In this document: positions 33,626 through 41,318 of the stretch, piece after piece
Position numbering within the stretch: position 1 is the first letter of the stretch
Layout of the letters: each line of letters starts with the position of its first letter
Assembly: GCA_049325275.1 (NCBI GenBank)
Contig: JBMOLU010000086.1
Coordinates: forward strand, 1 to 64,000
Origin: CAIQJJ01 sp049325275
Lineage (GTDB): Bacteria; Chloroflexota; Anaerolineae; Anaerolineales; UBA4823
Reading direction: 5' to 3'
DNA: 64,000 bases
Notes under the pieces: model-generated
Databases searched by the model: none
Seen by the model: the letters and a program-made list of their open reading frames with translations, nothing else
What the model was told of the DNA's origin: nothing
Position numbers and translations under genes: made by a program

Positions 33626-34609
33626 ATGCAAAATGAGAATTTTCATCGTGAACTTGACTACACCCATCTCAAGGTCGTCGCCCTGGCGGGTGGGGTCGGC
33701 GGTGCGAAGATGGTTCACGGGCTGGCCCAGTGCCTGCCGGCCGAAAACCTGACCGTAATCGTCAATGTAGGAGATGACTTCGAGCACTTGGGCTTGAAAA
33801 TTTGCCCCGATCTCGACACCGTTTGCTATACCCTGGCCGGGATCGCCAACCCGGTCACCGGATGGGGACAGGCCGATGAAACCTGGCAGGCTTTTCACGC
33901 GCTGGAGAAGCTGGGTGGCCCCGCCTGGTTCCGGCTTGGCGATCGCGATCTGGCGACCCACCTGGAGCGCACGCGCCGTTTGCGCCAGGGCCAGCCGTTG
34001 AGCCAGATCACACGAGACTTTTGTAAAACCTGGCAAGTTGCCCTTACAGTTTTGCCAGTGACCGATGATTCCGTGCCAACCCGGGTGTATACTGAAAGTG
34101 GAGAATTGCCCTTCCAAGAATACTTTGTCAATCGAAAGTGTGAACCGCAAGTAAAAGGCTTTGCTTTCGATGGAGCGGAGAACGCCACTCCGGCTCCTGG
34201 TGTGCTCGAAGCCCTGCAAGCCGCTGATGTGGTCGTCATTTGCCCGTCGAACCCCTGGGTAAGTGTGGACCCCATTCTCGCTATCCCGGGGATTCGGCAG
34301 GCGCTTGCCCGGACGGTGAAGCAAGCGGCCGTTGCCGTTTCTCCTATCATTGGCGGGCAGACGGTCAAGGGACCGGCGGCAAAAATGTATCGCGAGTTGG
34401 GGATCGAACCCTCCGCACTGGCCGTCGCGCAGCACTATGGCGGCCTGTTGAACGGTTTCGTCCTCGATCGCGCGGACATTCTCCAGGCAGAAGCCGTTCG
34501 CTCGGTGGGGATTCGACCCCTCGCCGTCGACAGCCTCATGCCCGATGCCCCTGCACGCCGCCGCCTGGCTGCCGAAATCCTTGCTTTTGCACTTTCCCTG
34601 GTGACGTGA
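33626..34609 (+). CDS. cofD: 2-phospho-L-lactate (or phosphoenolpyruvate) transferase to FO
   Basis: 327 residues from the ATG at 33626. The N-terminal nucleotide-binding AGGVGGAKMVHGL (21-33) and IVNVGDDFEHLGL motif are diagnostic for CofD/FbiA, as are CPSNPWVSVDPIL and SPIIGGQTVKGPAAKM. It joins the LPPG or EPPG made by CofC to FO, producing F420-0 or dehydro-F420-0. The same frame is open upstream to 33272, but that part overlaps the nitroreductase gene and precedes the promoter. Confidence 0.95.
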   Translation: MQNENFHRELDYTHLKVVALAGGVGGAKMVHGLAQCLPAENLTVIVNVGDDFEHLGLKICPDLDTVCYTLAGIANPVTGWGQADETWQAFHALEKLGGPAWFRLGDRDLATHLERTRRLRQGQPLSQITRDFCKTWQVALTVLPVTDDSVPTRVYTESGELPFQEYFVNRKCEPQVKGFAFDGAENATPAPGVLEALQAADVVVICPSNPWVSVDPILAIPGIRQALARTVKQAAVAVSPIIGGQTVKGPAAKMYRELGIEPSALAVAQHYGGLLNGFVLDRADILQAEAVRSVGIRPLAVDSLMPDAPARRRLAAEILAFALSLVT

Positions 34610-34649
34610 GATTACCCGTTTCCTTTCTTTTTCTTGGATAGAACAATTT

Positions 34650-35270
34650 ATGACACTTTGGGCAATCGTTCCTGTTAAACCTCTTCAGCGAGGCAAGTCT
34701 CGCCTCGCCGGCGTCCTCTCTCCAAACGAACGCCTGACACTCAACCAGCAACTTCTGGTACATACCCTGAAAACCTTGAAGTGTATTCCGGAGCTCGAGC
34801 ACGTGCTCGTCGTCAGCCGTGATTCGCAAGCGCTTTCGCTTGCGCGCCAACACGGGGCGCGCACCGTGCAGGAAGACGGCACCCCGCTCCTGAATGTGGC
34901 CCTGACGCGCGCCACGGTCTTTGTGCGGCGTTTTTCGACGCGCGGTGTGTTGATCGTCCCGGCAGATTTACCCCTGCTTACCGTCGAAGACGTGAGCAAA
35001 CTGCTGGAGTACGCGCACGATCCGCCGGTGGTCGCCGTCGCCCCGGATCGCCATCGCGACGGGACAAACGCCTTGCTGGTTTGCCCGCCGGGGTTGATCG
35101 AATACGACTTTGGGCCTCATTCCTTCCAGAAACATTGCGCGCTGGCGCAGCAAGCCGGCGCCCGCCTGGAGATCGTCGAACTGTCTTCGTTGGCCTTGGA
35201 TGTGGACTTCCCCGAGGACCTGGCCCTGGCTGAGCGGGCACTCGGGCAGTTTTACCTGGCCCGGGCCTAG
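34650..35270 (+). CDS. cofC: 2-phospho-L-lactate/phosphoenolpyruvate guanylyltransferase
   Basis: 206 residues, typical CofC/FbiD length. The N-terminal WAIVPVKPLQRGKSRLAGVL is the nucleotide-binding loop. PADLPLL holds the metal-binding Asp, and RDGTNALLVCPP and LDVDFPEDLALA complete the family pattern. It activates the three-carbon acid with GTP and releases pyrophosphate. It follows cofD by 40 bases. Together the genes here supply everything from FO to F420 but not FO itself. Confidence 0.95.
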   Translation: MTLWAIVPVKPLQRGKSRLAGVLSPNERLTLNQQLLVHTLKTLKCIPELEHVLVVSRDSQALSLARQHGARTVQEDGTPLLNVALTRATVFVRRFSTRGVLIVPADLPLLTVEDVSKLLEYAHDPPVVAVAPDRHRDGTNALLVCPPGLIEYDFGPHSFQKHCALAQQAGARLEIVELSSLALDVDFPEDLALAERALGQFYLARA

Positions 35271-35417
35271 CGCAAGTAAGCCGGAAAAGGTGCTCCAGGC
35301 GAGATGCGGTCTGGGCGGTGAACCTTTTCGTGCAGGAAAAGTACAAGCGCCACTTGAGAGATGCAGCCTTCGATGCGTGTATAGTCTGTAACTTCTCAAC
35401 AAATCGGGGCTTGGGGT

Positions 35418-35446
35418 GTTTTAGGCGGGCGAAGCCCGCCCAAAAC
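35418..35446. repeat. Intergenic GGCGGGC hairpin after cofC
   Basis: Arms 35418-35430 and 35434-35446 pair over 13 positions with one mismatch around a GAA loop. The outer pairs are T/A-rich (GTTTT/AAAAC), so it may terminate cofC. It shares the GGCGGGC core with the 17612-17630 hairpin. The rest of the 222-base gap shows only the promoter of the next gene. Confidence 0.55.
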
Positions 35447-35455
35447 GCCCGGCAT

Positions 35456-35484
35456 TTCCCAACTTTTTGAGAAGATACTATAAT
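35456..35484 (+). promoter_or_regulatory. Promoter of the membrane-HEAT-cNMP gene (leaderless)
   Basis: TTCCCA (35456-35461, four of six consensus bases) and TATAAT (35479-35484) are 17 bases apart. The -10 ends eight bases before the ATG at 35493, so the leader would be about two bases. Confidence 0.6.
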
Positions 35485-35492
35485 CTTGAGTA

Positions 35493-38400
35493 ATGAAAGC
35501 GCTCGAACGCTTGTTTGCCGTTTTAGATGTCCAACAAGGGGAACGCCAGCCGGTGGTGTTGATGTGGGGGTACTCTTTTTGCCTGGGCGTGGCTGCCAGC
35601 ACCCTGCTGGCAGCTTCCAATGCCTTGTTTTTAGAGACGTTCGGTTCGGCCGGGTTGCCATGGTTGTACATGGCGATTGCCGTGGTCATGGGCCTGACCG
35701 CCTACGGCTACCTCAAGCTGGAAGAGCGTCTTGCTTTCGAGCAACTCATTCCGGTTGTGTTGGGCTTGTTGGCCGTATTGGTCGTCCTGGCACGCCTGGG
35801 GCTGTGGCTTTTGCCTGGCCGCTGGCTGCTCTTTGCGCTACCGCTGTTGTTGCCGGCGAGTAGCGGCCTGGGTGGGCTGATCTTTTGGGGACTGGCAGGC
35901 CGCCTGTTCGATTTGCGCCAGGGAAAACGGCTCTATGGCGTGATCGGCACGGGCCGCTGGCTGGCGGCGGTGCTGCTGGGTTTTGCCGTATCCTTGCTCG
36001 TCAGGCAAATCGGCACGGAGAATCTCTTGCTTGTGGCGGCTGCCGGGCTGCTCGGCAACCTCTGGTTGGCCACGCATGCCTTGAAGCGCTCCCGCACCCA
36101 GGCGGCCACTTCACCCACCCGGCCGAGCATTTCCCGTCCGGATGGGCCGGCTCCCGCGGCCCGTAGCGATGGCTACGAACGTCGTTATCCCTTGATGATG
36201 GGCCTGTGGATGGTGGCTTCCAGCGTAGGATACTATGTGGCCGAGTTCGTTTTCAACGACCGTGTGGCGGCGCAGTTTGCCGACGTTGCCCAACTGGCCG
36301 GTTTCCTGGGAGTGTTCTCGGCGCTCGAAGGCTTGCTCAACCTGGTGGTCGGCGCCCTGGTTACGGGGCCTTTCATCGCCCGCCTGGGAATCCTTGCGGG
36401 CGTTCTGGTGAACCCGGCGGCGTTGTTCGCCTGCACCCTGGTAATGTTCGCGGTTACTTCGTTGTGGGGCACAGGCAGCCTGTTTGGCTTTGCAGCTTTT
36501 ACGTATCTGCTCATGATCGTGATCAATTCTTCGATCGATCGTCCGTCGTTTTCGATCCTTTACCAGCCCATCCCCATTGCAAGACGTGGCCGTGTGCAAA
36601 CCGTCGTCGAAGGGATCGTGCAGCAGGCGGCGATGGGCCTGATCGGCCTGGTTTTGCTTTTCGTCGCCCTGTTCGAGGTGACACTGCCCGGCCTGCTGGC
36701 CATCCTCACGCTTTCGGCAGCGGCCTGGGCATGGGTTGCCTGGCAGCTGGGTGGCAGGGAATACCCGCGTGTGCTCCAGAAGGCGCTGGCCCGCCGCGCC
36801 TTGGATGGCCTCGATAATTCCCTGATCGATGCGGACAGCGTGGCTTTGCTGCAACAAGGCTTGAACCATCCCCATCCGGCGGCTGTCTTGTATGCCCTGC
36901 ACACGCTGGAGCAAATCGATACACAGCAGGCGATCGAAGCTTTGCCAGGTTTGCTCCAGCATGATGATGCGCAAGTCCGTCTTGCTGCCTGGACAGCCGT
37001 CGAACGCATCAGGCCGCCCGCCTTTGCTGCGCTGGCTGCCGAACGCCTGGCGCACGAGCGCCAGCCGGATGTGTTGGGTGCCGGCTTGCGGGCGCTTGCT
37101 TGTGTGGATGGCCACTATGGGTTTCAGATGGCACAGGGCTATCTAGAATCGTGCCAACCCGAAACGCGCCTCGGCGCTTTGGTGGCATTGGTGCGCTACG
37201 GGGGCATCGAGGGCGTTTTGGCGGCCGGCCAGGTGCTCTTGCGTCTCGTCGAATCGCCCGACGCGGGCGAGCGTGCCCTGGCGGCGACGGCGCTGGGCGA
37301 GATCGGCGTGCAGACTTTCTACCAACCCCTGCTGCCCTTGCTGCGCGATCAGGCCCTGGAAGTCCGCCGCGCCGCTTTGCGTTCTACCGGGAAACTCAAC
37401 GCGCCGGAACTTTGGCCGCTGGTCGTCCAGGCTGTATACCAGCGCGGCACGCGCCGCCCGGCGCAGCAGGCATTGGTTGCGGCCGGGCCGCCGTGCTGGG
37501 ACGCCCTGCAGTCGGCGCTCGATGGGCAGAGGAGTTCGCCTGAAACTTTGTGCCGTTTGCTATCTGCCGTTGGCCTGGTAGGGGGCGAGCAGGCGGTGAG
37601 CTTTCTGGTGCGGCACGTGTGTGATGAAAACGTGTGCGTTCGCACCGAGGTCTTGCAGCAGCTTTTCCACTTAGGATACCGCGCTGATGCCGAAGATGCG
37701 CCCACGCTACGCCGGCAGATCTACGCAGAAGCCGAACGGGCGGCCTGGCTGCTGGCCTCCTGGCAGGATACCGGTGACGGTCCCGGCGCAATGCTGCGGT
37801 CGGCTTACCTCAACTGCCTGGCGCAACTGCGTTTGCGCCTGTTGAACTTGCTATCCTTCCTGTACGATCTCCAAACGATCCGGCGCATCCGTTATAACCT
37901 GATTTTTGGCTCCCCTGCCGAGCGTGCCGTTGCGCTGGAAGTGATCGAAACCCTTGTCGGCCGTGAAGTGGGGGCCTACGTACTGCCTGTTTTGGACGAT
38001 TTGCCCGCCGAGCTGGCCCTGGCGCGTCTCGGTGCGGCCTTCTCTCAGAAACGTCTACGCCGCAACAAGCGCCTCGGTGAACTGCTTGCCCAGGCAGGCC
38101 ACGCCCTCACGCCCTGGGCCGGGGCCTGTGCCTTATATACGGTCGGTAAAGAGCGCTTGCAAGACTTATCGCAGCCTGCCCGGGCCTGTCTCGATTCTCC
38201 CGATGCCCTGCTGCGCGAGATGGCCGCCTGGGCATTGTATCAGTTGGATGCATTCTCCGATTCCCGCCGCACTGACCCGGCGCACGATAGTGCACCTGCC
38301 GTACAGGCGGCCATTCACCCTGGAGGCAAACCCATGTTGTCGACGGTCGAAAAGGTCATTTTCCTGAAGACGGTCAGCAGCTTTGCTGCCATGCCCGATG

Positions 38401-38792
38401 ATGCCCTGGCCGACGTGGCCTTGCTGCTCGACGAGCAGGAGGCCATCGCCGGGGAGCGGATTATCGAAAAAGGCGAGGCCGGTGATAGCATGTACATCGT
38501 TGTCGATGGGCGCGTGCGTGTGCACAACGATCACGTGACACTCAATTACCTGGGCGCTGGGGACGTATTCGGTGAACTGGCCGTGCTGGCTTCCGAGCCG
38601 CGTTCGGCCTCGGTGACGGCCGAAGAAGATGCATTGCTGCTGCGCCTGGAACAGTACGAACTGTATGAGTTAATGGAATACCGCAGCGAAGTGGCCCACG
38701 GTATTATTCAGGTGCTTACCCGTCACCTGCGGGCGCGCACGCGTGAGTTGGCCGACCTGCGGCGTGACGTCGAACGGATGGTCCCATTGTGA
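35493..38792 (+). CDS. MFS/nucleotide-translocase-like membrane domain fused to HEAT repeats and a cNMP-binding domain
   Basis: 1099 residues in three parts. Residues 1 to about 410 hold roughly 12 hydrophobic helices, resembling the ATP/ADP translocase-like branch of MFS. Residues about 430-900 are largely helical, with HEAT-like repeats (VQAVYQRGTRRPAQQALVAA, LGEIGVQTF). From about 950 a cyclic-nucleotide-binding domain follows, with GDSMYIVVDGRV and the phosphate-binding cassette FGELAVL...PRSASV near 1027. Glu and Arg of the cassette, which bind the cyclic phosphate and ribose, are kept. It is likely a transporter or membrane sensor gated by cAMP or cGMP. Two cyclases in this window could supply the ligand. 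It is neither a standard channel nor a CRP regulator. Confidence 0.82.
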   Translation: MKALERLFAVLDVQQGERQPVVLMWGYSFCLGVAASTLLAASNALFLETFGSAGLPWLYMAIAVVMGLTAYGYLKLEERLAFEQLIPVVLGLLAVLVVLARLGLWLLPGRWLLFALPLLLPASSGLGGLIFWGLAGRLFDLRQGKRLYGVIGTGRWLAAVLLGFAVSLLVRQIGTENLLLVAAAGLLGNLWLATHALKRSRTQAATSPTRPSISRPDGPAPAARSDGYERRYPLMMGLWMVASSVGYYVAEFVFNDRVAAQFADVAQLAGFLGVFSALEGLLNLVVGALVTGPFIARLGILAGVLVNPAALFACTLVMFAVTSLWGTGSLFGFAAFTYLLMIVINSSIDRPSFSILYQPIPIARRGRVQTVVEGIVQQAAMGLIGLVLLFVALFEVTLPGLLAILTLSAAAWAWVAWQLGGREYPRVLQKALARRALDGLDNSLIDADSVALLQQGLNHPHPAAVLYALHTLEQIDTQQAIEALPGLLQHDDAQVRLAAWTAVERIRPPAFAALAAERLAHERQPDVLGAGLRALACVDGHYGFQMAQGYLESCQPETRLGALVALVRYGGIEGVLAAGQVLLRLVESPDAGERALAATALGEIGVQTFYQPLLPLLRDQALEVRRAALRSTGKLNAPELWPLVVQAVYQRGTRRPAQQALVAAGPPCWDALQSALDGQRSSPETLCRLLSAVGLVGGEQAVSFLVRHVCDENVCVRTEVLQQLFHLGYRADAEDAPTLRRQIYAEAERAAWLLASWQDTGDGPGAMLRSAYLNCLAQLRLRLLNLLSFLYDLQTIRRIRYNLIFGSPAERAVALEVIETLVGREVGAYVLPVLDDLPAELALARLGAAFSQKRLRRNKRLGELLAQAGHALTPWAGACALYTVGKERLQDLSQPARACLDSPDALLREMAAWALYQLDAFSDSRRTDPAHDSAPAVQAAIHPGGKPMLSTVEKVIFLKTVSSFAAMPDDALADVALLLDEQEAIAGERIIEKGEAGDSMYIVVDGRVRVHNDHVTLNYLGAGDVFGELAVLASEPRSASVTAEEDALLLRLEQYELYELMEYRSEVAHGIIQVLTRHLRARTRELADLRRDVERMVPL

Positions 38793-38813
38793 TTTTCGGA
38801 TAAGGAGAAAACC

Positions 38814-39803
38814 ATGCGAGTAGCCCTCTATTTACAAGATTCCCATGATTTACGTACCGGGCTGGACGATGTGCGCTATGCCGAGGCAAAAGGCTTCGAG
38901 GCTGTCTGGCAGGCCGAAAGCCGCCTGGTGCGCGACGCAATCGTGCCGATGGCCGCCTACGCCGCCGTGACGGAACGCATCCGGGTGGGTTCAGGCGTGA
39001 TCAACAACTGGACGCGTAATATCGGCCTGCTGGCGTCTACCTTCCTCACCCTGGATGACCTGGCGCCGAACCGCATCGTCTGCGGGATTGGCGCCTGGTG
39101 GGACCCCTTGGCCCGCAACGTGGGCATCGAGCGGCGCAAGCCCCTGGCGGCCATGCGCGAGACGGTCGATGTCTTGCGCCGTTTGCTTAGCATGGAACGG
39201 GTTACCTTTCACGGCGAGTTCGTTCACGTCGAAGGGATCGAGTTGGACGTGGTGCACGGCCGCCGAGAACCACGTCATGTGCCGATCCTGATCGGCGCGA
39301 CAGGCGATCAAATGATGCAGCTCACCGGGGAAATCGCCGATGGCGCCGTCCTCAATTACTGTGTGCCGCCCGAATACAACGATCGGGCGCTCGAACTGCT
39401 CGAAAAAGGCGCGCAAAAGGCTGGCCGCAGCTTCGATGCAATCGATCGCCCGCAGTTGATTGTTTGTTCAGTCGATCACGATCACGACCGCGCTATCGAT
39501 TCCACCCGCATGTTGCTGTGCCAGTACCTGGCGCAGCAGCCCCACATTGCCAAGGCCTCCGGTGTGGCCGAGGAAGTCGTGCAGCAGATTCAGGCCATCT
39601 TAGGCTGGCCGGCTACCCGGGCGCAGATCGACCGGGCCAAACACCTCGTTCCCGAAGACCTGATCGAACGTATTACCGCTTCGGGCACGCCCGACGAAGC
39701 CCGCAAAAAGGTGGATGCCTACTGCCAGCACGGCTGCACCTGCCCGATCTTGTATCCGGTAGGAGGCAATGTGAAGCTACTGGTGGATACCTTTGCACAG
39801 TGA
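38814..39803 (+). CDS. LLM-class F420-dependent oxidoreductase
   Basis: 329 residues of the luciferase-like (TIM-barrel) family that uses F420. Typical segments are GFEAVWQAESRLVRDAI, TERIRVGSGVINNWTRN, GIGAWWDPLARNVGI and HVPILIGATGDQMM. The C-terminal YPVGGNVKLLVDTFA closes the barrel. It resembles methylenetetrahydromethanopterin reductase-like enzymes, but the substrate is unknown. A GGAG precedes the ATG. It is a probable client of the F420 made by the genes upstream. Confidence 0.88.
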   Translation: MRVALYLQDSHDLRTGLDDVRYAEAKGFEAVWQAESRLVRDAIVPMAAYAAVTERIRVGSGVINNWTRNIGLLASTFLTLDDLAPNRIVCGIGAWWDPLARNVGIERRKPLAAMRETVDVLRRLLSMERVTFHGEFVHVEGIELDVVHGRREPRHVPILIGATGDQMMQLTGEIADGAVLNYCVPPEYNDRALELLEKGAQKAGRSFDAIDRPQLIVCSVDHDHDRAIDSTRMLLCQYLAQQPHIAKASGVAEEVVQQIQAILGWPATRAQIDRAKHLVPEDLIERITASGTPDEARKKVDAYCQHGCTCPILYPVGGNVKLLVDTFAQ

Positions 39804-39852
39804 CGGCCGGCCGCACGGGAAAAGAGCATTCTTGCCGAAAAGAGAGATCAAA

Positions 39853-39879
39853 AACAAAAGCCCCGCAACAGGGGGCTTT
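39853..39879. terminator. Terminator between the LLM gene and the ffh operon
   Basis: Ten-base arms 39853-39862 and 39870-39879 around a 7-base loop. On the minus strand the stem is followed by a T-rich run (GTTTTTG), so it is a good intrinsic terminator for rimM. It may also stop the plus-strand oxidoreductase transcript. Confidence 0.8.
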
Positions 39880-39902
39880 TGAACGGATCGAAGACTTTTT
39901 TT

Positions 39903-40499
39903 CTAGGTTGATTCTTCATCATCCCGAGCCCCTTCGACGTCATCGGGCAGGATACCGGCCAACAGATGGACACGCACGACCCCGGCGTCTTCATCGACTC
40001 CCAGTAAAACGTCGGCGATCAGGGGTAACAAAATCTCAGGGCCATTTTCCGGGCGCACCACGGCTACGTCGTTGGCGCCGGTTTCCAGAATTTCCACCAG
40101 CGCACCGAGTGTGCGGCCGTCGTCGCTGACGACAGTTTTGCCGATCAACTGGTGGTGGTAAAACTCGCCTTCCGGCAGGGCAGGGCGGTCTTTGGCCGAG
40201 ATGTAGACGATTTGGTTGCGCAGTTGGCCTACTGCTTCCGGCGTGGCGTGGTCGTCGAAGCTGACCAGCAGCGCTGTGTCTGCCTTGCGACGCGTGCGCA
40301 GTCGCAGGGGATGGTGGGCTTCGCCGATGTACAGGGTCATGCCAGCGCGGATACGTTCAGGGAAATCGGTGAGAACTTCCAGGATGATTTCGCCGCGCAC
40401 ACCGTGCGGGCGGTGGAGTTTCCCCACTGCCAGGAACTCAGGGGTGAGCTGTTTCGCAGGTCCCGGTTCCTGTGAAGCAAGCATACGGCGTGGACTCAT
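39903..40499 (-). CDS. rimM: 16S rRNA processing protein RimM
   Basis: 198 residues. An N-terminal RimM barrel (AVGKLHRPHGVRGEIIL) and a C-terminal PRC-barrel domain (GALVEILETGANDVAVVRP, LLPLIADVLLGVD) are both complete. It assists maturation of the 30S head by binding S19. Its ATG overlaps the stop of the KH-protein gene by four bases. A later in-frame ATG (40484) is possible. Last gene of the ffh-rpsP-khpA-rimM operon. trmD, often next in other bacteria, is absent here. Confidence 0.95.
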   Translation of the reverse strand: MSPRRMLASQEPGPAKQLTPEFLAVGKLHRPHGVRGEIILEVLTDFPERIRAGMTLYIGEAHHPLRLRTRRKADTALLVSFDDHATPEAVGQLRNQIVYISAKDRPALPEGEFYHHQLIGKTVVSDDGRTLGALVEILETGANDVAVVRPENGPEILLPLIADVLLGVDEDAGVVRVHLLAGILPDDVEGARDDEEST

Positions 40500-40732
40500 T
40501 CGGGGTCTTCGACGTCCAGCGTAACCTGCTGGCCTTCACGTGCGGCGGCTACGTTAACGAGCATACGCATGGCGTTGGCCACACGCCCGCTGCGCCCGAT
40601 CACGCGCCCCATATCTTCTTTTGCCACGTGCAGTTTGTAGTTGGTGATGCTGCCGCGCTTGTAGGCATTGACGCTCACTTGCTTGGGATCATCGACCAGC
40701 GAACAGGCAATATACTCGATCAGGTCTTTCAT
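40496..40732 (-). CDS. khpA: KH-domain RNA-binding protein (KhpA/YlqC type)
   Basis: 78 residues forming a single KH domain, with the GxxG loop in RVIGRSGRVANAMR and the start LIEYIACSLVDDPKQV typical of KhpA. KhpA proteins bind RNA, usually with KhpB, and affect cell division or rRNA processing. Position between rpsP and rimM is the classical one. Confidence 0.93.
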   Translation of the reverse strand: MKDLIEYIACSLVDDPKQVSVNAYKRGSITNYKLHVAKEDMGRVIGRSGRVANAMRMLVNVAAAREGQQVTLDVEDPE

Positions 40733-40768
40733 GCGATACCTCGAATCAGGTGCGAACAGCCGGGAAAA

Positions 40769-40806
40769 CGAGGGCGTGAGAAGGTGGCTTCTTTCTCACG
40801 CCCTCG
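40769..40806 (-). terminator. Intercistronic terminator-like hairpin between rpsP and khpA
   Basis: Perfect 14-base arms 40769-40782 and 40793-40806 around a ten-base loop. Read on the minus strand the stem is followed by TTTT. It lies inside the operon, so it probably attenuates transcription or protects the rpsP message, making more S16 than KhpA/RimM. Confidence 0.65.
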
Positions 40807-40841
40807 GCGTTGGCTCCTCCAACGAAACGACGGGCAGGATT

Positions 40842-41177
40842 TTATCTGCTGGTCTTGGGGTTGGGGGTCGGCATGGCCTGTGCAGCTTCGGTGAGCAGGG
40901 TTTCGAGCGCTTCACCTTTCTTGAAGCGTTCGTAACGTGCGGGCAGGCCAACACTCTTGAAGATTTGTGCGACCGAGTCGCTGGGTTGAGCGCCTTTGCT
41001 CATCCAATCGTAAATGCGTTCCTCTTTGAGGATGATGGTAGAAGGCTCGGTACGCGGGTTGTACTGCCCCAGGATCTCGAGAAAGCGGCCATCGCGTGGG
41101 GCTTCACGATCGGCGGCAACAATGCGATAGCTCGGTTGGTGAGCAGAGCCAATGCGGCGCAAACGAATACGAACCAT
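40842..41177 (-). CDS. rpsP: 30S ribosomal protein S16
   Basis: 111 residues from the ATG at 41177, with AAGGAG upstream. The start MVRIRLRRIGSAHQPSYRIV and GQYNPRT are S16 signatures. The C-terminus is about 25 residues longer than the shortest S16 proteins, as in other bacteria with an Ala/Pro-rich tail. The upstream nine codons in frame precede the ribosome-binding site. Confidence 0.97.
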   Translation of the reverse strand: MVRIRLRRIGSAHQPSYRIVAADREAPRDGRFLEILGQYNPRTEPSTIILKEERIYDWMSKGAQPSDSVAQIFKSVGLPARYERFKKGEALETLLTEAAQAMPTPNPKTSR

Positions 41178-41286
41178 GAGAAATCTCCTTACAGCAAAAG
41201 ACAAAGTAGTAAATTGGGCCGATGTCTTCAGCAGCAGTCGAGGAGCGGGAGGAACGCTTGCTGCCTGCCTCGTACAACCAACCCGA

Positions 41287-41315
41287 AGGAAGCGGGACGG
41301 TGCTTGCCGCTTCCT
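41287..41315 (-). other. Small hairpin between ffh and rpsP
   Basis: Nine-base arms 41287-41295 and 41307-41315 with an 11-base loop, immediately after the ffh stop codon. No T-run follows. It may be an mRNA processing or stability element. Confidence 0.4.
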
Positions 41316-41318
41316 GCC

